This document shows positions 24,328 to 32,787 of a stretch of DNA of 64,000 nt, piece by piece. The notes beneath the pieces are model-generated. The model had not been told where the DNA came from and ran no database searches. It saw nothing but the letters and a program-made list of their open reading frames with translations. Positions within the stretch are counted from its first letter, which is position 1, and the number at the start of each line of letters is the position of its first letter. Source of the stretch: Bacteroidales bacterium (GTDB lineage Bacteria; Bacteroidota; Bacteroidia; Bacteroidales; UBA12077); assembly GCA_016342685.1 (NCBI GenBank), contig JAEINU010000005.1, positions 1 to 64,000 of the forward strand. The letters are read 5' to 3'. Position numbers and translations under genes: made by a program.

Positions 24328-25656
24328 ATGAAAAAATTACTTGTTGTTAGCTTATTATTAGCACTCTCATTTGGTTGTAGTAATTACAATTCAGGAGAGT
24401 TGACTGGAGTTCCGGATAGAAAAGGCTGGTTTGAATCCCAACCATACGGGATGGTTATTGTTCCAATGGGTAGTTTTAATATGGGACCAAGTGATCAAGA
24501 TGTAGCATGGGCTATGAATTCATTTTCAAAAACGGTTTCGGTTGATGCTTTTTGGATGGATGCGACAGAAATTACTAACAACGAATATAGACAATTTGTA
24601 TTTTACGTTCGTGATTCAATCATGAGAAGAAAATTAGGAGAGCAGATTGAGGATTTTCTTATTTCAGAGGATGACTTTGGGAACCCTATCGAGCCACCAA
24701 TTATTAATTGGGATGTTGAAATCGATATGTATGATGAAGAGCAAGTTGAAATATTGAATGAGATGTATTTGGCTGAACATGAGAGATTTTATCGTAGAAA
24801 GGAAATTGACACTCGAAAGTTAATGTTCGAATATTATCGTGTTGATATGCAACAAGCAGCAAAAAAATCAAATAGATATAATTTTGACACAAAAGAATAT
24901 AATGGTTCTTTCGTTAATGCACAGGGAGAAACTATGGATGTTGAAGACAGGTCTGCATTTGTGTTACGTGATGTAATAAATGTTTATCCCGATACATTAT
25001 GTTGGATAAGTGATTTTACTTATTCTTATAATGAGCCTTATACAAATATGTATTTTTGGCATCCATCGTATGATAATTACCCAGTTGTGGGTGTAAATTG
25101 GAAACAAGCAAGGGCTTTTTCTATATACAGAACACAATATCAAAATGATTTTCTTTTGAGTCAAGGTGAAGGCTTTGTTCAGGATTTTAGATTGCCTAGC
25201 GAAACAGAATGGGAATATGCAGCAAGAGGAGATTTGGATTTATCAATGTATCCTTGGGGAGGAATGTACACGAGAAACAAATCTGGTTGTTTTTTAGCAA
25301 ATTTCAAGCCCTTAAGAGGAAATTATATTGATGATGGAGGATTGATTCCTGTAACTGTTGGGAGCTATGCGCCAAACGAATATGGTTTGTTTGATATGGC
25401 TGGAAATGTTTCAGAATGGACGGCCAATGCTTTCGATGAGTCCGCTTATAGTTTTATGCACGATATGAATCCTGATTATAAATACGAGGCTTTACCTGAT
25501 GATCCCGCTTCTATGAAAAGAAAAGTAATACGTGGTGGTTCTTGGAAAGATATAGGTTATTTCTTGCAAAATGGTACAAGGACATATGAATTTCAAGATT
25601 CATCTAAATCGTATATAGGTTTTCGTTGTGTAAGATCTTATTTAGGATCAAATTAG
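24328..25656 (+). CDS. gldK: Type IX secretion lipoprotein GldK (PorK)
   Basis: Outer-membrane lipoprotein that forms, with GldN, the large periplasmic ring of the type IX secretion system. The signal peptide ends in a lipobox LSFGC with lipid Cys17. The body is a formylglycine-generating-enzyme-like (SUMF1) fold: PMGSFNMGPS, DATEITNNEYRQFV, LPSETEWEYAARG, YPWGG, GNVSEWTANA and RGGSWKD. It does not act as an FGE in this context; family knowledge. Length of 442 is normal. First of four consecutive gld genes. Confidence 0.94.
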   Translation: MKKLLVVSLLLALSFGCSNYNSGELTGVPDRKGWFESQPYGMVIVPMGSFNMGPSDQDVAWAMNSFSKTVSVDAFWMDATEITNNEYRQFVFYVRDSIMRRKLGEQIEDFLISEDDFGNPIEPPIINWDVEIDMYDEEQVEILNEMYLAEHERFYRRKEIDTRKLMFEYYRVDMQQAAKKSNRYNFDTKEYNGSFVNAQGETMDVEDRSAFVLRDVINVYPDTLCWISDFTYSYNEPYTNMYFWHPSYDNYPVVGVNWKQARAFSIYRTQYQNDFLLSQGEGFVQDFRLPSETEWEYAARGDLDLSMYPWGGMYTRNKSGCFLANFKPLRGNYIDDGGLIPVTVGSYAPNEYGLFDMAGNVSEWTANAFDESAYSFMHDMNPDYKYEALPDDPASMKRKVIRGGSWKDIGYFLQNGTRTYEFQDSSKSYIGFRCVRSYLGSN

Positions 25657-25690
25657 ACAGTATTGTTTTGTAAAATTAAAACTTTGTGTT

Positions 25691-26656
25691 ATGATTAATA
25701 TGTCAGAATTAGTTGAGAGTTCAGGTTGGAAGAACTTCATGGCTAAATTATATGGTATAGGTGCTGCAGTTGTTATTATGGGTGCATTATTTAAAATTAT
25801 GCACTGGCCAATGGCTTCTCTTATGTTAATTGTTGGGATGGGCACTGAAGTTATAATTTTCTTCTTTTCTGCTTTTGAACCGACACATGAAGAGGTTGAC
25901 TGGACATTGGTTTATCCAGAATTAGCAGGTATAAATGATGATGATGAGTTTGCCCCAATAGCTAGAAAAGAACAAAGTGGTTCAGGTGGAAGTAGCTTTG
26001 GAAAACTTGATGAAATGTTAGAAAATGCCGAAATAACTCCTGCATTGTTTGAAAAACTGGGGAAAGGCTTAAAAAATCTTAATCAAACTACACAAAATTT
26101 AATGAATGTGTCGGATGCTGCAAATGCTACAAATCAGTTTGTAGATAATATTCAAGCTGCATCAGAATCTGTTTCTTCAATGACGGAATCTTATAGTCAA
26201 TCAGCTCAGCAATTAGGAGGTTCTGTGGAGAATTTAATGAATTCTTATACAAACTCTGCTGAAATGATGGAGCAATCAGGAAAGAATATTTCTGAACAGA
26301 TTTCGCAAGCAAGTGAAGGGTTTATAGCTAATTATAAAAACATAGAAGAAAAGATATTGTCTAATACAGAATTGATTTCTAATGGAAATCAAACATATAA
26401 TGAAAAACTGGAATCATTAAATAAAAATTTATCGGCGTTAAATTCTGTGTATGAATTACAATTGCAAAGCACAAATGATCACGTTGAAACATCAAAAACC
26501 TTGTTTGGAGAAATGAATGATATTATGGGTAATCTAAAAGGTTCGGTTGATGAAACAAATGTTTACAGAGAAGAAATTGCTAAGTTGAATCAGAACTTAG
26601 CGGCATTAAATAATGTTTACGGCAATATGTTGTCAGCAATGAATATGACTAAATAA
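25691..26656 (+). CDS. gldL: Type IX secretion motor protein GldL (PorL)
   Basis: Inner-membrane stator-like protein that with GldM turns proton flow into motion for secretion and gliding. Two transmembrane helices at about 20-36 and 44-62. K35, H38 and E53 sit at positions like the membrane Lys and Glu that are important in Flavobacterium GldL; the conserved end of TM2 is FFFSAFEP. From about 100 to the end (321) the chain is a long cytoplasmic coiled coil rich in Asn, Gln and Ser. It is 34 nt behind gldK. Confidence 0.94.
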   Translation: MINMSELVESSGWKNFMAKLYGIGAAVVIMGALFKIMHWPMASLMLIVGMGTEVIIFFFSAFEPTHEEVDWTLVYPELAGINDDDEFAPIARKEQSGSGGSSFGKLDEMLENAEITPALFEKLGKGLKNLNQTTQNLMNVSDAANATNQFVDNIQAASESVSSMTESYSQSAQQLGGSVENLMNSYTNSAEMMEQSGKNISEQISQASEGFIANYKNIEEKILSNTELISNGNQTYNEKLESLNKNLSALNSVYELQLQSTNDHVETSKTLFGEMNDIMGNLKGSVDETNVYREEIAKLNQNLAALNNVYGNMLSAMNMTK

Positions 26657-26683
26657 GTATTTTTGGTTAGAAAACTTTAGGTT

Positions 26684-28318
26684 ATGGGTCACGGAAAAGA
26701 AACTCCCCGGCAGAAAATGATTGGTATGATGTACTTGGTGCTTACTGCAATGTTAGCATTGAATGTATCAGCTGAAGTTTTAGATGCATTTACAGCTGTC
26801 GACGACGGATTGAAAAAGACCACAAAGAATTTTACAGCGAAGAACCAGGTGTTATATTCTGACTTTAATGAGCAATATGTTCAAAATGAAACTAAAGTAA
26901 AACCTTGGAAAGATAAAGCTGATGAAGTGAAAAAAAGATCTGACGCGGTATTTGATTTTATTCAGGATTTAAAAGTTGAAATTATTACTGTGCTTGGTCA
27001 AGGTAGCGCAGACGATGGTGTTGTAACAGAAGATGGAGAAATTAATAACGAGAATATAGAAGGAAAAGATAACACTGATGCTCCAAGTCAAGTGTTAATT
27101 GGACCTAATGCAGATGGAAAAGCTTATGATTTAAAGAATAAGATTAAAGATTATCGGGATTTTTTGATTGGTTTGGTGAATGAAAAAGATATTTCTGTAA
27201 TTCATTCTCTTGAAACAAACCTTGAAACAAAAGATCCTCCAAAAACTGAGGACGGGCAAAACAAATCGTGGGAAGTAAAACATTTTGAACATATGCCTCT
27301 AGCGGCGGTAATGCCTTTACTTACAAAATTGCAAGTTGATATCAGAAATGCTGAATCTGAAATAGTTCAATACTTATATAGTCAAATTGACGCGGGTTCT
27401 TTTTCATTTAATAAGCTGGAAGCTACTGTAATCCCAAATTCTAGCTATATACTGCAAGGAAATCCATATAAGGCTGACGTATTTTTAGCTGCTGTGGATA
27501 CAACTTTGCCTCCTAAAGTTTATATTGGTAAGTATGATTCTACATTAACGGAAGATGGAGTATATGAATATAACATGGTTGGAAGTTATGATTCGCTTGA
27601 TGTTATTGAAGGAAAAGGGAAGTTCGAAAGATTAAGTAATAGTTTGGGCAAACAAAGCTGGGGTGGAATTCTTAAATTGCTGGGGCCTGACGGGAATTAC
27701 ATTACAAAACCATTTAAAAGAACCTATGAAATTGCTAAACCAAATTTAGTTGTTTCTCCTACAAAAATGAATGTGTTTTATGTTGGTGTGGATAATCCAG
27801 TTAGTATATCTATAGCAGGTGTTCCAGGTAATAAAATTACGCCAACAATTACTAATGGAAGAATCGTCAAGCAATCTGATGGGGTCTACACTGTTAGACC
27901 AAAGAGACCAGGCAATAGTTTGGTTTCTGTAAGGGCTCAAATTGATGGTGTTACAAAAAATATGGGAACTGCTGATTTTAGAGTAAAAGGTTTACCTGAT
28001 CCTGTTATAAAAGTGGCTGGTAAAAAAGGTGGAAAAATTGCTAAAAACGTATTGGCAGCTCAAGCAGGTGTTTTTGCTGAAATGGAGAATTTTGATTTTG
28101 ATTTAGAGTTTAAAATTATAGAATTTACAGTTTCTACAACTGATAGAGGAGGTTATTATATTGACGCTAAAACGAAAGGTAATTCTTTTACCAAAGCGCA
28201 AAATGATTTAATAAAAGGTTTGAGAAGAAATTCAAGGGTCAATATTGAAGAAGTAAAGGCTGTAGGTCCTGATGGAAGTGTTAGAAACTTGGCTCCAATA
28301 GTATTTGAAATAATATAA
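26684..28318 (+). CDS. gldM: Type IX secretion motor protein GldM (PorM)
   Basis: Partner of GldL. The N-terminus GKETPRQKMIGMMYLVLTAM leads into a single transmembrane helix (about 13-30, LALNVSAEVLDAF), and the remaining 510 residues span the periplasm as four domains to reach the GldK-GldN ring. Visible periplasmic signatures include FYVGVDNPVSISIAGVP near 360-380 and VKGLPDPVIKVAGKKGG. Total 544 residues, typical. It lies 27 nt behind gldL and 18 nt ahead of gldN. Confidence 0.95.
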   Translation: MGHGKETPRQKMIGMMYLVLTAMLALNVSAEVLDAFTAVDDGLKKTTKNFTAKNQVLYSDFNEQYVQNETKVKPWKDKADEVKKRSDAVFDFIQDLKVEIITVLGQGSADDGVVTEDGEINNENIEGKDNTDAPSQVLIGPNADGKAYDLKNKIKDYRDFLIGLVNEKDISVIHSLETNLETKDPPKTEDGQNKSWEVKHFEHMPLAAVMPLLTKLQVDIRNAESEIVQYLYSQIDAGSFSFNKLEATVIPNSSYILQGNPYKADVFLAAVDTTLPPKVYIGKYDSTLTEDGVYEYNMVGSYDSLDVIEGKGKFERLSNSLGKQSWGGILKLLGPDGNYITKPFKRTYEIAKPNLVVSPTKMNVFYVGVDNPVSISIAGVPGNKITPTITNGRIVKQSDGVYTVRPKRPGNSLVSVRAQIDGVTKNMGTADFRVKGLPDPVIKVAGKKGGKIAKNVLAAQAGVFAEMENFDFDLEFKIIEFTVSTTDRGGYYIDAKTKGNSFTKAQNDLIKGLRRNSRVNIEEVKAVGPDGSVRNLAPIVFEII

Positions 28319-28336
28319 AATTTAAAACATAGAGTT

Positions 28337-29179
28337 ATGAAAAAATTATTTGTTGTTTTTCTCGTAGGGGTGCTTTTTAGCACTGTCATTTACAAACAAC
28401 AAACTTTTGCCCAAAATGTAAGAGATGGTGTTTATGATAAGGAAAATATACCTGGAAAAAGACCCGTTCCATATGTAGAATTAAGAGAAGCGGATATTTT
28501 ATGGCAAAAGAAAATATGGCAAATTATTGATACAAGGGAAAAAATGAATCACCCTTTTTATTATCCATTAAAAGACATGGATGATAGGAAAAGTTTGATA
28601 AGTTTATTAATATATGGTGTGAATAATGAAGGATTAACAACGTATCGTGATGATGAGTTTAAGGAACTATTAACTCGAGACGAGGTATACGATTTGTTTG
28701 GTGCCTTACCTGATACACAGCAGATTGTAAATCCAAATACAGGAGTGTTGGAGTCTAGAGTTATTGAGGGTGAAATTAGGTATGATGAAGTGTTCCAGTA
28801 CGAAATAAAAGAAATGTGGTATTTCGACAAACAACATTCTACGATGCGAGTACGAATACTTGGAATTTGCCCTATTAGAAGATATATGAATCAGGAAACT
28901 GGACAGATGATTAAGAAAAGAACTTTCTGGATTTACTTTGATGAGGCACGACCTTTATTTGCTAGTCAGGAAGTTTTTAATAAAAGAAACGACGCTCAAA
29001 GAATTAGTTTTGATGATATATTCTTTCAAAGACGTTTTAGTAGTTTTATAGTTCGGGAGACTAATGTGTATGATAATAGAGAGATTAATAATTATATGCA
29101 AGGTATAAATCAGTTGTTAGAAGCAGAGCGAGCTAAGAAAGATTTATTTGAAATGGAACACGATTTATGGGAATTCTAA
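28337..29179 (+). CDS. gldN: Type IX secretion protein GldN (PorN)
   Basis: Periplasmic partner of GldK in the secretion ring. A signal peptide covers about residues 1-26 (ending TFAQ). The mature part has the family's READILWQKKIWQIIDTREKMN and FWIYFDEARP, and ends MEHDLWEF. Length 280 is normal. It is the last gene of the cluster and is closed by the hairpin at 29198-29230. Confidence 0.94.
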   Translation: MKKLFVVFLVGVLFSTVIYKQQTFAQNVRDGVYDKENIPGKRPVPYVELREADILWQKKIWQIIDTREKMNHPFYYPLKDMDDRKSLISLLIYGVNNEGLTTYRDDEFKELLTRDEVYDLFGALPDTQQIVNPNTGVLESRVIEGEIRYDEVFQYEIKEMWYFDKQHSTMRVRILGICPIRRYMNQETGQMIKKRTFWIYFDEARPLFASQEVFNKRNDAQRISFDDIFFQRRFSSFIVRETNVYDNREINNYMQGINQLLEAERAKKDLFEMEHDLWEF

Positions 29180-29197
29180 TTAAATAGATTATGATAT

Positions 29198-29230
29198 AAA
29201 AAAAGAGCCGTTTTTAACGGCTCTTTTTTA
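29198..29230. terminator. Bidirectional terminator between gldN and manC
   Basis: AGAGCCG and CGGCTCT pair around a short loop, flanked by an A-run and a T-run. It ends the gld operon and overlaps the manC stop codon. Confidence 0.85.
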
Positions 29231-30316
29231 TAAGTATTTGTCTCCAAGTTTAAGTTTTATTTCGTTCACGTATTGTTTTATATCTTGTTCATTCTCTTTT
29301 TTGCAAATCAGTAATATACCATCAGATTCTACCACGATGAAATCATCTAAACCTTCCATTACAACAAGTTTTTCCTCTGGCATATTTACAATGCAATTTT
29401 GAGTGTTGTACGTAAATACATTTTTACCAATTATTGTATTCTTATTTTTATCCTTTTGTCTATTTTCATATAAGGAACCCCACGTTCCAAGATCTGCCCA
29501 TCCAAAATCACTGCAGTAAACAAATACATTCTCAGCTTTTTCCATTATACCATAATCTATTGAGATGTTTTTGCTTTCGCTATATACTTCTGTGATAAAA
29601 TCTGTTTCTTTATCTGTGTCGTAATAATCAAGTCCTTCTTGAAAAAGCAAATCTATCTCAGGAAGATGTTTTTCAAATGCCGTCATTATTGATTTTAACG
29701 ACCAAATAAAAATGCCTGCATTCCAAAAGAACTCACCGCTTTCATAGAATACTTTAGCCATTTCTTTATTTGGTTTTTCTGTGAATGTTTTAACTGTATT
29801 TATATTCTTGTTATCTGGAATATTCTTTTTACCATTGACTTGTATATATCCATATCCAGTTTCTGGTCTGCTTGGTGTTATTCCAAGCGTTAAAAGAGCA
29901 TTATTATCTGATACAAATTGTAATCCTTCTTTAATAACCTTTTTAAACTTTGTTTCTTTTAGAATTAAATGGTCTGAAGGAGCAGTAACAATATTTGCAT
30001 TTGGATTCTTTTTAAATATTTTATAGTTTGCATAAGCAATACAAGGGGCGGTATTTCTTCTGACAGGTTCTAATAGTATTTGCTCAGAATTAATTTCGGG
30101 AAGCTGTTCAAGAATTGTTTCCTTATATAATTGACTTGTGACAATATAAATATTTTCGACAGGGCAAATAGATTTGAATCGATCAAGAGTCATTTGTAAT
30201 AAAGTTCTTCCTGTTCCAAGAATATCTAAGAATTGTTTGGGCTTGTTTTGTCTGCTCAGTGGCCAGAATCTACTTCCTACTCCACCTGCCATTATCACAC
30301 AATAGTTATTTTCCAT
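29228..30316 (-). CDS. manC: Mannose-1-phosphate guanylyltransferase
   Basis: Makes GDP-mannose from mannose-1-phosphate and GTP for glycans. The N-terminus CVIMAGGVGSRFWPLSRQNKPKQFLD is covered by the signature GGVGSRFWPLSR and KPKQFL; then EPVRRNTAPCIA, TAPSDHLI, and FTEKPNKEMA with WNAGIFIW. SIDYGIMEKAENV and DFGWADLGTW complete the set. At 362 residues it is the single-function form without a phosphomannose isomerase domain. It is monocistronic and converges on gldN. Confidence 0.94.
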   Translation of the reverse strand: MENNYCVIMAGGVGSRFWPLSRQNKPKQFLDILGTGRTLLQMTLDRFKSICPVENIYIVTSQLYKETILEQLPEINSEQILLEPVRRNTAPCIAYANYKIFKKNPNANIVTAPSDHLILKETKFKKVIKEGLQFVSDNNALLTLGITPSRPETGYGYIQVNGKKNIPDNKNINTVKTFTEKPNKEMAKVFYESGEFFWNAGIFIWSLKSIMTAFEKHLPEIDLLFQEGLDYYDTDKETDFITEVYSESKNISIDYGIMEKAENVFVYCSDFGWADLGTWGSLYENRQKDKNKNTIIGKNVFTYNTQNCIVNMPEEKLVVMEGLDDFIVVESDGILLICKKENEQDIKQYVNEIKLKLGDKYL

Positions 30317-30427
30317 GATTTTAACTTTAATATCTTACTAATTTACAAAATGAAAAAAGAATAAAACGGCTTTGGATAAAAAATATTTATTAAATATTTG
30401 TGTTATATAATAGGCTTTATAATTTAG

Positions 30428-30435
30428 TATATTTG
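30428..30435 (+). promoter_or_regulatory. -7 box for the mlaE-like gene
   Basis: TATATTTG fully matches TAnnTTTG. It ends only 10 nt before ATG 30446, so the transcript would start almost on that codon; this hints at the later ATG (30458). The nearest upstream TTG is 27 nt away, a little far. Confidence 0.4.
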
Positions 30436-30445
30436 TGTAATTAAA

Positions 30446-31198
30446 ATGATTAAGGATATGGGGCTTTTTTATCATATTGGAAGATATTTTTTATTGTTAA
30501 AGAAGGTTTTTGCTAAACCTGAAAAACACAGTGTTTATTATAAAGAGACATTAAAGGAAATTCAAAAGCTTGGAATTAATTCGATGGGGATCGTTGCTAT
30601 AATTTCTTTGTTTATGGGTGCAGTTATCACTATTCAGACCGCTTATAATACTGAAAATCCACTTTTGCCTACTTATTTAATTGGACTAGGTGCAAGAGAT
30701 TCGATTTTGCTTGAGTTTTCTTCAACAATTGTGGCGTTAATCTTAGCTGGAAAAATTGGATCTAATATCGCTTCCGAAATAGGAACTATGAGAGTTACGG
30801 AACAGATTGATGCTTTGGAGATTATGGGTGTAAACTCAGCAAGTTTTTTGATATTACCAAAAATCGTTGCTTCAGTTGTATTTGCGCCATTTTTAACATT
30901 GTTGAGTATGTTTATTGGAATAGCTGGTGGATGGCTAGCAGGTACTGCTGCGGGAGTTGTAACAACTGAAAATTATGTATATGGAATACAATACGCGTTT
31001 AATCCATTTTATATTACATATTCGGTTATTAAGATTGTGGTTTTCGCATTTTTAATAACAACAATCTCTGCATATCACGGTTATAATTCTTTTGGAGGAT
31101 CACTCGAAGTTGGTAGATCAAGTACAAAGGCTGTTGTGCATAGCAGTATTTTTATTTTACTTTTTAATTTAATATTAACACAATTACTTTTATCGTGA
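30446..31198 (+). CDS. MlaE-type ABC transporter permease
   Basis: Inner-membrane permease of the MlaE/Ttg2B family, moving phospholipids between membranes. Five to six helices; signatures are GAVITIQTAYN, LAGKIGSNIASEIGTMRVTEQIDAL (typical GxxxAxEIGTMRxxEQIDAL) and SAYHGYNSFGG. 250 residues from 30446, 246 from the alternative ATG 30458 (MGLFYHIGRY), which better fits homologs and the promoter. It overlaps the ATPase gene by 4 nt. No MlaD-type substrate-binding gene is adjacent. Confidence 0.9.
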   Translation: MIKDMGLFYHIGRYFLLLKKVFAKPEKHSVYYKETLKEIQKLGINSMGIVAIISLFMGAVITIQTAYNTENPLLPTYLIGLGARDSILLEFSSTIVALILAGKIGSNIASEIGTMRVTEQIDALEIMGVNSASFLILPKIVASVVFAPFLTLLSMFIGIAGGWLAGTAAGVVTTENYVYGIQYAFNPFYITYSVIKIVVFAFLITTISAYHGYNSFGGSLEVGRSSTKAVVHSSIFILLFNLILTQLLLS

Positions 31199-31953
31199 TA
31201 GAAGTTAAAAACATATCGAAATCTTTTGATCAGGTTTCTGTTTTAAAAAATGTAAGTATTCTTTTTGAACAAGGAAAAACTAATTTAATTATTGGACAGA
31301 GTGGTTCTGGTAAGACTGTATTGCTTAAGTCGATTGTGGGTTTGCATGATGTTGACGAAGGTAAAATATTTTTTGACGATACGGTGTTTAATGAACTCAA
31401 TTTTAAGGATAAAAAGGAAATGAGGAAGCAAATTGGAATGCTTTTTCAAGGAGGTGCCTTATTTGATTCTTCAACAGTTGAAGAGAACGTTATTTATCCA
31501 TTGGAAATGTTCACAAACCTTTCCCCTTCAGATAAAAGAGAACGTGCAAATGAATGCTTAAAAAGGGTTAATATAATTAATGTAAATAATCTTTATCCTT
31601 CTGAAATAAGTGGTGGTATGCAAAAGCGCGTTGCTATTGCGAGGGCAATTGCTTTAAATCCGCGTTATTTGTTTTGTGATGAGCCAAATTCTGGGCTTGA
31701 TCCTCGAACGGCAATTGTAATCGATAACTTAATAAAGGAGATTACAGAGGAGTATAACATGACAACAATAGTTAATACTCATGATATGAATTCTGTAATG
31801 GAAATAGGCGATAAAGTGGTATTTATATATAAGGGAGAAAAGTGGTGGGAAGGCACAAAAGATGATATATTTGATACAGAAAACGAAGAGTTGAATAGTT
31901 TTATTTTTGCTTCTAAGTTGTCTCAAAAAATACGTGACCTAAAGAATTCCTAA
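31195..31953 (+). CDS. MlaF-type ABC transporter ATP-binding protein
   Basis: ATPase partner of the preceding permease. Walker A GQSGSGKT, Q-loop MLFQGGALFDSST (MlaF-like FQxGALFDS), signature SGGMQKR and Walker B LFCDEPNSGLDP, with the SGLDP form common to MlaF. 252 residues. The GTG start lies inside the permease stop (overlap GTGATAG-type), meaning translational coupling. The last 4 nt overlap the end of the convergent Crp/Fnr gene. Confidence 0.92.
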   Translation: MIEVKNISKSFDQVSVLKNVSILFEQGKTNLIIGQSGSGKTVLLKSIVGLHDVDEGKIFFDDTVFNELNFKDKKEMRKQIGMLFQGGALFDSSTVEENVIYPLEMFTNLSPSDKRERANECLKRVNIINVNNLYPSEISGGMQKRVAIARAIALNPRYLFCDEPNSGLDPRTAIVIDNLIKEITEEYNMTTIVNTHDMNSVMEIGDKVVFIYKGEKWWEGTKDDIFDTENEELNSFIFASKLSQKIRDLKNS

Positions 31954-32645
31954 CCAAATTCATATATTCTTTCAAGCTTTTTAATATCAACTATTTCAAT
32001 ATTCTTACCTTCGATTTGAATTAGTTTGTCTTTTCTAAATTCGGATAAAACGCGAATTACATTTTCTGTGCTCATGTCAATTAATTCGGCTACTTCTTTT
32101 CTACTAATTGGAAGATTAAACTTACTTGAATCATAAATGTGTTTTGAGAAGAACAATAGAATGTAAGCAATTCGACCTCTTAACTGACGTGTATTAATAT
32201 CGATTCTTGTTTTTATAACCGAATCGGAAACAGAGCTAATCTTTTCAAAAAAATCTAAAGCAAATATCCCATTTGTTTTTATAAAATCTCTAATAACACT
32301 TAAATCAACAAAACAAACAATAGAGTCTTCTAAAGCAGTAATAGAATAAATATGATTCTTATTAGAGAATATGCTAAGGAGACCAATAAAATCTCTTGGC
32401 TTTGCTATGCTTATAATATGTTCTTTTGTATTAACCTCTGTTTTATATAGTTTAACTAGACCATTTTGAAGGTACATAAAGGAAGAAATCTCATCGCCTT
32501 CCAAACAGATTTTCTCTCCCTTGCGAAAGAATTTTTCTACTTTCTTGCTATTAATCTTTTTTAGTTCTTCAGCTGATAAGTTTTTGAATGCCCATGATCT
32601 ATACACGCATTCCTTGCAGTGGTTGACTTTATGAGATAATTCCAT
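31950..32645 (-). CDS. Crp/Fnr family transcriptional regulator
   Basis: A 231-residue regulator: N-terminal HCKEC (Cys10, Cys13), a cyclic-nucleotide-type beta-roll (about 25-125), dimer helix, and C-terminal winged HTH (ISRKEVAELIDMSTENVIRVL). Cys111 in ALEDSIVC matches the place of Cys122 in E. coli FNR, and Cys10/Cys13 match Cys20/Cys23; the third N-terminal ligand (Cys29) is Ala here, and Cys47 is extra. Oxygen, redox or sulfur sensing is thus possible but unproven. It is divergent from the sulfide oxidation genes, with palindromic Fnr-type boxes between them that it most likely binds. Confidence 0.88.
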   Translation of the reverse strand: MELSHKVNHCKECVYRSWAFKNLSAEELKKINSKKVEKFFRKGEKICLEGDEISSFMYLQNGLVKLYKTEVNTKEHIISIAKPRDFIGLLSIFSNKNHIYSITALEDSIVCFVDLSVIRDFIKTNGIFALDFFEKISSVSDSVIKTRIDINTRQLRGRIAYILLFFSKHIYDSSKFNLPISRKEVAELIDMSTENVIRVLSEFRKDKLIQIEGKNIEIVDIKKLERIYEFG

Positions 32646-32668
32646 CTTTTAAATACTTATGTAAGTTG

Positions 32669-32696
32669 TGATATATATCATTAATGATATATATCA
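32669..32696. promoter_or_regulatory. Perfect 28-bp palindrome of two Fnr-type boxes
   Basis: TGATATATATCA occurs at 32669-32680 and again at 32685-32696 with TTAA between; the whole is its own reverse complement. Each box has the FNR core TGATnnnnATCA. It lies 24 nt before the regulator start and about 62 nt upstream of the likely start of the sulfide:quinone reductase transcript, a distance typical for activation by Fnr-type proteins. Confidence 0.75.
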
Positions 32697-32726
32697 TAAT
32701 ATGTAAGAATGTAAATACGTTAATAT

Positions 32727-32745
32727 CTGTTATTTTTGTAACAGT
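32727..32745 (+). promoter_or_regulatory. -7 box of the sulfide oxidation operon, inside a small palindrome
   Basis: TATTTTTG (32731-32738) matches TAnnTTTG fully; it lies inside an inverted repeat CTGTTA...TAACAG (32727-32745). There is no -33 TTG at a good distance, which fits a promoter that depends on an activator bound at 32669-32696. Confidence 0.5.
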
Positions 32746-32787
32746 AAAACTAATTATTACATAAAAATAGTATAAAAATCATCTAAA

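Noticed and set aside
24328-25656. Formylglycine-generating enzyme for sulfatases
   Set aside because: Lipoprotein signal, operon with gldLMN and overall form identify GldK; no sulfatase gene nearby.
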